DNA of 64,000 nt from Henricia sp. BOLD:AAB3569. Lineage: Eukaryota > Echinodermata > Asteroidea > Spinulosida > Echinasteridae. Position 1 is the stretch's first letter, and each line of letters opens with the position of its first letter. Shown here one piece after another: positions 1 through 8,296 of the stretch. The stretch lies in contig JBBELK010000066.1 in the NCBI GenBank assembly GCA_037783545.1, forward strand, positions 62,001 to 126,000. Reading direction: 5' to 3'. Under the pieces are notes generated by a model. It saw only the letters and a program-made list of their open reading frames with translations, was not told the DNA's origin and did no database searches. The translations under genes and the position numbers were made by a program.

Positions 1-1349
1 TCAGACAATGTTGACGAACATTTCCTTGGACAATGTTGGACAGCAGTGGGAAAAAATTTAAAAATCATGAAAATTTTTCTTTCTTAGTTTTGGGTTTTTA
101 CAACTAAACTAAAATTTTACATAGTTTTATAACAATGGAAATCCAGGCTGGGGGCCTAAAATCAGACATGTCATAATTTTATTTCTCATTTTTATCATCA
201 AACTTGTTCTAACATGCATTGTTTATTTTTCATTTAATATAAAATAAAGACGTTTATAGTGGTCGGATATGGAATTCAACCTAAAAAATGAAATTATTTC
301 TGCACTTGAAGTGAAATATTGAACTAATGAATCAGACAATGTTGACGAACATTTCCTTGGACAATGTTGGACAGCAGTGGGAAAAAATTTAAAAATCATG
401 AAAATGTTTCTTTCTTAGTTTTGGGTTTTTACAACTAAACTAAAATTTTACATAGTTTTATAACAATGGAAATCCAGGCTGGGGGCCTAAAATCAGACAT
501 GTCATAATTTTATTTCTCATTTTTATCATCAAACTTGTTCTAACATGCATTGTTTATTTTTCATTTAATATAAAATAAAGACGTTTATAGTGGTCGGATA
601 TGGAATTCAACCTAAAAAATGAAATTATTTCTGCACTTGAAGTGAAATATTGAACTAATGAATCAGACAATGTTGACGAACATTTCCTTGGACAATGTTG
701 GACAGCAGTGGGAAAAAATTTAAAAATCATGAAAATTTTTCTTTCTTAGTTTTGGGTTTTTACAACTAAACTAAAATTTTACATAGTTTTATAACAATGG
801 AAATCCAGGCTGGGGGCCTAAAATCAGACATGTCATAATTTTATTTCTCATTTTTATCATCAAACTTGTTCTAACATGCATTGTTTATTTTTCATTTAAT
901 ATAAAATAAAGACGTTTATAGTGGTCGGATATGGAATTCAACCTAAAAAATGAAATTATTTCTGCACTTGAAGTGAAATATTGAACTAATGAATCAGACA
1001 ATGTTGACGAACATTTCCTTGGACAATGTTGGACAGCAGTGGGAAAAAATTTAAAAATCATGAAAATTTTTCTTTCTTAGTTTTGGGTTTTTACAACTAA
1101 ACTAAAATTTTACATAGTTTTATAACAATGGAAATCCAGGCTGGGGGCCTAAAATCAGACATGTCATAATTTTATTTCTCATTTTTATCATCAAACTTGT
1201 TCTAACATGCATTGTTTATTTTTCATTTAATATAAAATAAAGAGGTTTATAGTGGTCGGATATGGAATTCAACCTAAAAATTCAAATTATTTCTGCACTT
1301 GAAGTAAAATATTGAACTAATGAATCAGACAATGTTGACAAACATTTCC
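1..1349. repeat. 331-bp AT-rich satellite, four copies plus a stub
   Basis: Head-to-tail copies begin at 1, 332, 663 and 994, each exactly 331 bp. A fifth copy starts at 1325 and stops after about 25 bp at an A/T tract. The unit is AT-rich and opens with a short internal duplication: the word ACAATGTTG occurs twice within about 35 bp. Copies 1 to 3 are almost identical; copy 2 has a T-to-G change near 406. Copy 4 carries several changes in its last 100 bp (near 1244, 1277-1281 and 1306), so divergence rises towards the right edge, as is usual at satellite borders. The left edge lies outside the window. No reading frame of note is present, and the unit shows no similarity to the larger array to the right. 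The family is not recognised by name. Confidence 0.97.
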
Positions 1350-1362
1350 ATTTTTTTTTTAG
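1325..1362. repeat. Truncated end of the 331-bp satellite
   Basis: The last copy keeps only about its first 25 bp, with one change from the consensus in that stretch. It then runs into an uninterrupted run of ten T after position 1350, followed by AG. The break is abrupt rather than gradual. The T-run plus AG looks like a splice acceptor in isolation, but nothing around it supports a gene. Confidence 0.85.
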
Positions 1363-2275
1363 TTAACCAAACTGTGCAAATTTCCTTCAAGGGCTTCTGT
1401 CCTATCTACAAAGTAGTATGCTGTTGTTCCCTGGAATTCGTAAAAACAGCTTCATATCCACAAAATTAATGGGCCTTCTCAAAGCATTCTCCTCAGAGCA
1501 CTGAAAAGGGTGAAATTTTAAACATTTAGTAAACTAATAAACATCAAATTTAAATTTGTTCCATTAAACGTTATTCCAGTATATTTTCGGAGGCTTATGC
1601 AAGCAAGTTGCTCTAATTAATTTTCTGCAATTCTGCTTGCTGTAAAAACAAAAACATGCACGAAGAATCAGAAAAAAAAGTATTGTTTTAAATAGGCCGT
1701 AAAAGGTCGATCCTTGGGTCACAAAAATTTGCCTTATTTGTTGTTGGCCTAAATGAAAATCAAATTGTACAATTACTTTTGTAAAACCATGTGGCTTTGA
1801 GAGACTCCTTTCAACATTAAGCTTACAAAAATTTAATAAGGGCATTTTGAATTTTTTTAAAATCTGCCCAACAATTTATAATACTTCAAACATTGTGTAC
1901 AAAGCATGAGATATAGTGAGTGAAATTACTAGTAGTAGTTTTTAAGAAAGTGGGTGGTTCTTCACTCAGATTAATTCACTCCTAAATTTCGGTTTTTTTT
2001 CTATCATATCTAAACTAACTGATGCTTGCAAGTCATTTTAGGGAAAAATAGTAGTGGATAACTTCTCTGAAATCGTTTAGCACTTTTTTTTTTACCGAAG
2101 CCAATAATATGAAAAGCATGCCATATATAGTATAGAGGAGAAGAAAACAATCCCAGTCGTTTTCTTCCTCCATGCGTAAGCGATGAAAAAAAATCGTGAC
2201 CAAGCAGAACATGCCCTAAGAAAATCTATAAATGCCAGTCTTTGATAGCCTTTGAACTTTTCGATTATCAACTTG
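1350..2275. other. AT-rich single-copy spacer without a recognisable gene
   Basis: This stretch is not repeated elsewhere in the window and is AT-rich with many A and T runs. The longest open frame is on the minus strand at 1564-1845 (93 codons). Its translation is rich in Phe, Leu and Cys and shows no motif that I recognise, so it is best read as a chance opening. A second minus-strand frame (2092-2421) crosses into the GC-rich part and is likewise unrecognised. A plus-strand AATAAA lies near 1535, but no transcript end can be assigned from one hexamer. I see no RNA gene and no mobile-element end here. Confidence 0.6.
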
Positions 2276-2440
2276 GAACGAAATACTTCGTCTTCACTGG
2301 CCGCCCAATCATCACACCCGACCGTAGACCCGTTCACGGGTCTAACCCGACCGTATACGAGCAACGCAGGCCGGCAAGCGGTAAGGCCCGGACGACGGTA
2401 CAGGCGAGCCTCTGAGTGCATGCAACGCGCAAGATAGCTT
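2276..2440. promoter_or_regulatory. CpG-dense segment, possible regulatory or promoter-like DNA
   Basis: Base composition switches sharply from AT-rich to GC-rich and CpG-dense. About seventeen CpG dinucleotides fall within roughly 145 bp, whereas CpG is scarce in the preceding kilobase. The segment contains an 11-bp direct repeat flanking a hairpin, annotated separately. It could be a small CpG island or promoter-proximal element, or simply GC-rich single-copy DNA. Frames on both strands (61 codons plus, 109 and 97 codons minus) overlap here with no recognisable domain, so no gene is called. The regulatory reading is inference from composition only. Confidence 0.3.
2316..2355. other. Hairpin flanked by 11-bp direct repeats
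   Basis: The 11-mer ACCCGACCGTA occurs at 2316-2326 and again at 2345-2355. Between them lies a perfect inverted repeat with 8-bp arms at 2325-2332 and 2337-2344 around a TTCA loop. The arms overlap the inner end of the first direct repeat by two bases. Such an arrangement can be a protein-binding element or a replication-slippage product. No function can be assigned. Confidence 0.7.
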
Positions 2441-2509
2441 TGTCCGTGGACAACGTGTTTGCCTCATATCATGTTTGCCTGCTGACTGCTGATCGATCGA
2501 TCGATCAGC
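2440..2509. other. Two short palindromes, including a GATC-repeat palindrome
   Basis: The first is TTGTCC-GT-GGACAA at 2440-2453, with 6-bp arms. The second, at 2488-2509, is a perfect 22-bp palindrome built on a run of tandem GATC and closed by GC-T ends. The GATC run alone would be self-complementary, but the palindrome extends beyond it by two or three bases on each side. No function is claimed; these are recorded because the 2.3-2.8 kb stretch is unusually rich in inverted repeats. Confidence 0.75.
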
Positions 2510-2605
2510 GACTGGAAAAGCAGCGACATTTGTATGCACTGTCCTGTCCAGTGTGTACTCTGGGTACCAGACAGACCAGAGCTGTTGTGAAATATGGAAA
2601 TTAGA

Positions 2606-2613
2606 TGACGTCA
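2606..2613. promoter_or_regulatory. Full CRE palindrome (TGACGTCA)
   Basis: The eight-base palindrome TGACGTCA matches the full cyclic-AMP response element bound by CREB/ATF bZIP dimers in animals. It occurs once in the single-copy region. A TATA box at the expected spacing and a downstream coding exon were not found, so it may be a chance match. The sequence match is certain; the function is inference. Confidence 0.35.
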
Positions 2614-2650
2614 CGCATTTCAACGTGTCACACAAAGGTATGCCAGGAAT

Positions 2651-2672
2651 TCGCTCGGTATTTTGCGAGCGA
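2651..2672. other. Hairpin with 7-bp arms
   Basis: The arms TCGCTCG and CGAGCGA pair perfectly around an 8-base loop. The hairpin lies between the CRE palindrome and the CTCF-like site. It could be a structural or binding element, or chance. No terminator or RNA gene reading is supported. Confidence 0.6.
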
Positions 2673-2686
2673 TTTATACGGAATAT

Positions 2687-2699
2687 GAAAGACTGTCTT
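2687..2699. other. Short palindrome AAAGAC-T-GTCTTT
   Basis: This is a perfect inverted repeat with 6-bp arms and one central base. The word GAAAGACT at its left side reappears inside the palindrome that abuts the large satellite about 90 bp away. The paired motifs bracket the CTCF-like site. Confidence 0.6.
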
Positions 2700-2715
2700 T
2701 TCGACTGTATTTCAG

Positions 2716-2734
2716 GTGCGCCCTCTGGCGGCCA
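2716..2734 (-). promoter_or_regulatory. CTCF-like binding motif next to the satellite border
   Basis: Read on the minus strand, the 19 bases are TGGCCGCCAGAGGGCGCAC. Compared with the bilaterian CTCF consensus TGGCCACCAGGGGGCGCTA, 15 of 19 positions agree. The two internal differences (G for A at position 6, A for G at position 11) are substitutions the known motif tolerates. CTCF is an 11-zinc-finger insulator and loop-anchor protein of bilaterian animals. The site lies 63 bp outside the first satellite monomer. Similar GC-rich cores also occur in dispersed repeats of invertebrates, so occupancy is inference and the match could derive from an old repeat. Confidence 0.45.
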
Positions 2735-2778
2735 ATGATGAATAGTCTATGTACATCGTGTATTGCGCGCAAAAAGGC

Positions 2779-2795
2779 AGTCTTTCCGAAAGACT
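2779..2795. other. 17-bp palindrome abutting the satellite junction
   Basis: AGTCTTTC and GAAAGACT pair perfectly around a single C. The palindrome ends one base before the first base that matches the satellite monomer (2797). It shares the word GAAAGACT with the inverted repeat at 2687-2699. Its exact position suggests that the breakpoint of array growth or of a rearrangement lay at or beside a hairpin-forming site. Confidence 0.75.
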
Positions 2796-2796
2796 A

Positions 2797-3069
2797 GGTT
2801 ATTCCCCTAACCGTGGCTGTTGGGACACCCTGCGCCGCGCTGGTGTACATTTGTACGGCCGTTGACTCACCCCAGATTGTGACGGGAATTAGGTCAAAGT
2901 GTGTCCCAAATGCCGGCAAATTTGGAAATCAAGGAATTTTCCAACCAACTTCAAATTTTGCATGCTCCAAACTGTATATATTCCGCACTTGTCATGCAAA
3001 ATTGACAGATTTTCGCTGGGAAATGACGGAGAAATTTCAGAGTTTAGGGAAAACGGAGCTCGGCTGCGT
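2797..3069 (+). repeat. First (edge) monomer, 273-bp form, with internal dyads
   Basis: This monomer serves as a reference. It begins GGTTATTCCCC directly after the junction palindrome and already matches the interior consensus closely. Internal inverted repeats are the palindrome GTACATTTGTAC (near 2846-2857), a near-palindrome centred on GCCGGC (2906-2925), and a 7-bp stem TTGGAAA/TTTCCAA (2922-2928 with 2938-2944). It also holds one TATATA (near 2982) and a GAGCTC site. Read on the minus strand it contains a strong splice-acceptor-like tract ending at 3016 and a consensus donor-like GTGAGT at 2870-2865, which would define a 145-nt exon-like block. Signals of this kind recur in nearly every monomer simply because the array is homogeneous. 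Confidence 0.95.
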
Positions 3070-4719
3070 GGTTATTCCCCTAACCGTGGCTGTTGGGACA
3101 CCCTGCGCCGCGCTGGTGTACATTTGTACGGCCGTTGACTCACCCCAGATTGTGACGGGAATTAGGTCAAAGTGTGTCCCAAATGCCGGCAAATTTGGAA
3201 ATCAAGGAATTTTCCAACCAACTTCAAATTTTGCATGCTCCAAACTGTATATATTTCGCACTTGTCATGCAAAATTGACAGATTTTCGCTGGGAAATGAC
3301 GGAGAAATTTCAGAGTTTAGGGAAAACGGAGCTCGGCTGCGTGGTTATTCCCCTAACCGTGGCTGTTGGCACACCCTGCGCCGCGCTGGTGTACATTTGT
3401 ACGGCCGTTGACTCACCCCAGATTGTGACGGGAATTGGGTCAAAGTGTGTCCCAAATGCCGTCAAATTTGGAAATCAAGGAATTTTCCAACCAACTTCAA
3501 ATTTTGCATGCTCCAAACTGTATATATTCCGCACTTGTCATGCAAAATTGACAGATTTTCGCTGGGAAATGACGGAGAAATTTCAGAGTTTAGGGAAAAC
3601 GGAGCTCGGCTGCGTGGTTATTCCCCTAACCGTGGCTGTTGGGACACCCTGCGCATGCGCCGCGCTGGTGTACATTTGTACGGCCGTTGACTCACCCCAG
3701 ATTGTGACGGGAATTAGGTCAAAGTGTGTCCCAAATGCCGGCAAATTTGGAAATCAAGGAATTTTCCAACCAACCTCAAATTTTGCATGCTCCAAACTGT
3801 ATATATTTCGCACTTGTCATGCAAAATTGACAGATTTTCGCTGGGAAATGACGGAGAAATTTCAGAGTTTAGGGAAAACGGAGCTCGGCTGCGTGGTTAT
3901 TCCCCTAACCGTGGCTGTTGGGACACCTTGCGCCGCGCTGGTGTACATTTGTACGGCCGTTGACTCACCCCAGATTGTGACGGGAATTAGGTCAAAGTGT
4001 GTCCCAAATGCCGGCAAATTTGGAAATCAAGGAATTTTCCAACCAACTTCAAATTTTGCATGCTCCAAACTGTATATATTTCGCACTTGTCATGCAAAAT
4101 TGACAGATTTTCGCTGGGAAATGACGGAGAAATTTCAGAGTTTAGGGAAAACGGAGCTCGGCTGCGTCGTTATTCCCCTAACCGTGGCTGTTGGCACACC
4201 CTGCGCCGCGCTGGTGTACATTTGTACGGCCGTTGACTCACCCCAGATTGTGACGGGAATTGGGTCAAAGTGTGTCCCAAATGCCGTCAAATTTGGAAAT
4301 CAAGGAATTTTCCAACCAACTTCAAATTTTGCATGCTCCAAACTGTATATATTCCGCACTTGTCATGCAAAATTGACAGATTTTCGCTGGGAAATGACGG
4401 AGAAATTTCAGAGTTTAGGGAAAACGGAGCTCGGCTGCGTGGTTATTCCCCTAACCGTGGCTGTTGGGACACCCTGCGCATGCGCCGCGCTGGTGTACAT
4501 TTGTACCGCCGTTGACTCACCCCAGATTGTGACGGGAATTAGGTCAAAGTGTGTCCCAAATGCCGGCAAATTTGGAAATCAAGGAATTTTCCAACCAACT
4601 TCAAATTTTGCATGCTCCAAACTGTATATATTCCGCACTTGTCATGCAAAATTGACAGATTTTCGCTGGGAAATGACGGAGAAATTTCAGAGTTTAGGGA
4701 AAACGGAGCTCGGCTGCGT
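3070..4719 (+). repeat. 825-bp higher-order repeat (3-mer), two copies
   Basis: Variant monomers registering at 3172 and 3445 recur at 3997 and 4270, an offset of 825 bp (273+273+279). Shared marks are TTCGCAC in place of TTCCGCAC, GTTGGCACACC in place of GTTGGGACACC, GAATTGGGTC in place of GAATTAGGTC, and GCCGTCAAA in place of GCCGGCAAA. The third monomer of each copy agrees less well (3724 has CCTCAAAT and TTCGCAC, 4549 does not), so the clearest identity covers about two monomers per copy. Confidence 0.85.
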
Positions 4720-4992
4720 GGTTATTCCCCTAACCGTGGCTGTTGGGACACCCTGCGCCGCGCTGGTGTACATTTGTACGGCCGTTGACTCACCCCAGAT
4801 TGTGACGGGAATTAGGTCAAAGTGTGTCCCAAATGCCGGCAAATTTGGAAATCAAGGAATTTTCCAACCAACTTCAAATTTTGCATGCTCCAAACTGTAT
4901 ATATTCCGCACTTGTCATGCAAAATTGACAGATTTTCGCTGGGAAATGACGGAGAAATTTCAGAGTTTAGGGAAAACGGAGCTCGGCTGCGT

Positions 4993-7465
4993 GGTTATTC
5001 CCCTAACCGTGGCTGTTGGGACACCCTGCGCCGCGCTGGTGTACATTTGTACGGCCGTTGACTCACCCCAGATTGTGACGGGAATTAGGTCAAAGTGTGT
5101 CCCAAATGCCGGCAAATTTGGAAATCAAGGAATTTTCCAACCAACTTCAATTTTTGCATGCTCCAAACTGTATATATTCCGCACTTGTCATGCAAAATTG
5201 ACAGATTTTCGCTGGGAAATGACGGAGAAATTTCAGAGTTTAGGGAAAACGGAGCTCGGCTGCGTGGTTATTCCCCTAACCGTGGCTGTTGGGACACCCT
5301 GCGCCGCGCTGGTGTACATTTGTACGGCCGTTGACTCACCCCAGATTGTGACGGGAATTAGGTCAAAGTGTGTCCCAAATGCCGGCAAATTTGGAAATCA
5401 AGGAATTTTCCAACCAACTTCAAATTTTGCATGCTCCAAACTGTATATATTCCGCACTTGTCATGCAAAATTGACAGATTTTCGCTGGGAAATGACGGAG
5501 AAATTTCAGAGTTTAGGGAAAACGGAGCTCGGCTGCGTGGTTATTCCCCTAACCGTGGCTGTTGGGACACCCTGCGCATGCGCCGCGCTGGTGTACATTT
5601 GTACGGCCGTTGACTCACCCCAGATTGTGAAGGGAATTAGGTCAAAGTGTGTCCCAAATGCCGGCAAATTTGGAAATCAAGGAATTTTCCAACCAACTTC
5701 AAATTTTGCATGCTCCAAACTGTATATATTCCGCACTTGTCATGCGAAATTGACAGATTTTCGCTGGGAAATGACGGAGAAATTTCAGAGTTTAGGGAAA
5801 ACGGAGCTCGGCTGCGTGGTTATTCCCCTAACCGTGGCTGTTGGGACACCCTGCGCCGCGCTGAGGTACATTTGTACGGCCGTTGACTCACCCCATATTG
5901 TGACGGGAATTAGGTCAAAGTGTGTCCCAAATGCCGGCTAATTTGGAAATCAAGGAATTTTCCAACCAACTTCAAATTTTGCATGCTCCAAACTGTATAT
6001 ATTCCGCACTTGTCATGCAAAATTGACAGATTTTCGCTGGGAAATGACGGAGAAATTTCAGAGTTTAGGGAAAACGGAGCTCGGCTGCGTGGTTATTCCC
6101 CTAACCGTGGCTGTTGGGACACCCTGCGCATGCGCCGCGCTGGTGTACATTTGTACGGCCGTTGACTCACCCCAGATTGTGACGGGAATTAGGTCAGTGT
6201 GTCCCAAATGCCGGCAAATTTGGAAATCAAGGAATTTTCCAACCAACTTCAAATTTTGCATGCTCCAAACTGTATATATTCCGCACTTGTCATGCAAAAT
6301 TGACAGATTTTCGCTGGGAAATGACGGAGAAATTTCAGAGTTTAGGGAAAACGGAGCTCGGCTGCGTGGTTATTCCCCTAACCGTGGCTGTTGGGACACC
6401 CTGCGCCGCGCTGGTGTACATTTGTACGGCCGTTGACTCACCCCAGATTGTGACGGGAATTAGGTCAAAGTGTGTCCCAAATGCCGGCAAATTTGGAAAT
6501 CAAGGAATTTTCCAACCAACTTCAAATTTTGCATGCTCCAAACTGTATATATTCCGCACTTGTCATGCAAAATTGACAGATTTTCGCTGGGAAATGACGG
6601 AGAAATTTCAGAGTTTAGGGAAAACGGAGCTCGGCTGCGTGGTTATTCCCCTAACCGTGGCTGTTGGGACACCCTGCGCCGCGCTGGTGTACATTTGTAC
6701 GGCCGTTGACTCACCCCAGATTGTGACGGGAATTAGGTCAAAGTGTGTCCCAAATGCCGGCAAATTTGGAAATCAAGGAATTTTCCAACCAACTTCAAAT
6801 TTTGCATGCTCCAAACTGTATATATTCCGCACTTGTCATGCAAAATTGACAGATTTTCGCTGGGAAATGACGGAGAAATTTCAGAGTTTAGGGAAAACGG
6901 AGCTCGGCTGCGTGGTTATTCCCCTAACCGTGGCTGTTGGGACACCCTGCGCCGCGCTGGTGTACATTTGTACGGCCGTTGACTCACCCCAGATTGTGAC
7001 GGGAATTAGGTCAAAGTGTGTCCCAAATGCCGGCAAATTTGGAAATCAAGGAATTTTCCAACCAACTTCAATTTTTGCATGCTCCAAACTGTATATATTC
7101 CGCACTTGTCATGCAAAATTGACAGATTTTCGCTGGGAAATGACGGAGAAATTTCAGAGTTTAGGGAAAACGGAGCTCGGCTGCGTGGTTATTCCCCTAA
7201 CCGTGGCTGTTGGGACACCCTGCGCATGCGCCGCGCTGGTGTACATTTGTACGGCCGTTGACTCACCCCAGATTGTGAAGGGAATTAGGTCAAAGTGTGT
7301 CCCAAATGCCGGCAAATTTGGAAATCAAGGAATTTTCCAACCAACTTCAAATTTTGCATGCTCCAAACTGTATATATTCCGCACTTGTCATGCGAAATTG
7401 ACAGATTTTCGCTGGGAAATGACGGAGAAATTTCAGAGTTTAGGGAAAACGGAGCTCGGCTGCGT
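4993..7465 (+). repeat. Partly duplicated monomer series with a 1921-bp offset
   Basis: The rare form TCAATTTTTGC (A to T) marks the monomers registering at 5095 and 7016. The form with GAAGGGAATT, CATGCGAAATTG and GCTGAGGTAC marks those at 5647 and 7295. The first copy has one more plain monomer between these marks than the second, so one copy gained or lost a unit after the duplication. The block also includes the 277-bp monomer with a 2-bp deletion near 6196. Confidence 0.75.
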
Positions 7466-8296
7466 GGTTATTCCCCTAACCGTGGCTGTTGGGACACCCT
7501 GCGCCGCGCTGAGGTACATTTGTACGGCCGTTGACTCACCCCAGATTGTGACGGGAATTAGGTCAAAGTGTGTCCCAAATGCCGGCAAATTTGGAAATCA
7601 AGGAATTTTCCAACCAACTTCAAATTTTGCATGCTCCAAACTGTATATATTCCGCACTTGTCATGCAAAATTGACAGATTTTCGCTTGGAAATGACGGAG
7701 AAATTTCAGAGTTTAGGGAAAACGGAGCTCGGCTGCGTGGTTATTCCCCTAACCGTGGCTGTTGGGACACCCTGCGCATGCGCCGCGCTGGTGTACATTT
7801 GTACGGCCGTTGACTCACCCCAGATTGTGACGGGAATTAGGTCAAAGTGTGTCCCAAATGCCGGCAAATTTGGAAATCAAGGAATTTTCCAACCAACTTC
7901 AAATTTTGCATGCTCCAAACTGTATATATTCCGCACTTGTCATGCAAAATTGACAGATTTTCGCTGGGAAATGACGGAGAAATTTCAGAGTTTAGGGAAA
8001 ACGGAGCTCGGCTGCGTGGTTATTCCCCTAACCGTGGCTGTTGGGACACACTGCGCATGCGCCGCGCTGGTGTACATTTGTACGGCCGTTGACTCACCCC
8101 AGATTGTGACGGGAATTAGGTCAAAGTGTGTCCCAAATGCCGGCAAATTTGGAAATCAAGGAATTTTCCAACCAACTTCAAATTTTGCATGCTCCAAACT
8201 GTATATATTCCGCACTTGTCATGCAAAATTGACAGATTTTCGCTGGGAAATGACGGAGAAATTTCAGAGTTTAGGGAAAACGGAGTTCGGCTGCGT

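Noticed and set aside
1-1349. 331-bp repeats as terminal repeats of a transposon or LTR element
   Set aside because: They are directly adjacent head-to-tail with no internal region, target duplication or coding part between them.
1564-1845. 93-codon minus-strand frame as a gene
   Set aside because: No recognisable motif, low-complexity AT-rich composition, and a length within chance expectation.
2092-2635. Overlapping frames of 61 to 109 codons on both strands in the CpG-rich spacer
   Set aside because: They overlap on opposite strands, lack recognisable domains, and are explained by GC-rich composition with few stops.
2803-2811. Telomere-like CCCCTAACC once in every monomer
   Set aside because: A single CCCTAA with two extra bases per 273 bp, never in tandem; not telomeric repeat.
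2982-2989. TATATA in each monomer as a promoter array
   Set aside because: AT-rich hexamers are common; no initiator, downstream gene or consistent spacing to another signal supports promoter function.
6058-6297. Minus-strand 79-codon frame, also at 26227-26466, with similar 68-codon frames at 18719-18925 and 62684-62890
   Set aside because: These open only where a local indel or substitution removes a stop from the antisense satellite frame; no domain and no independent support.
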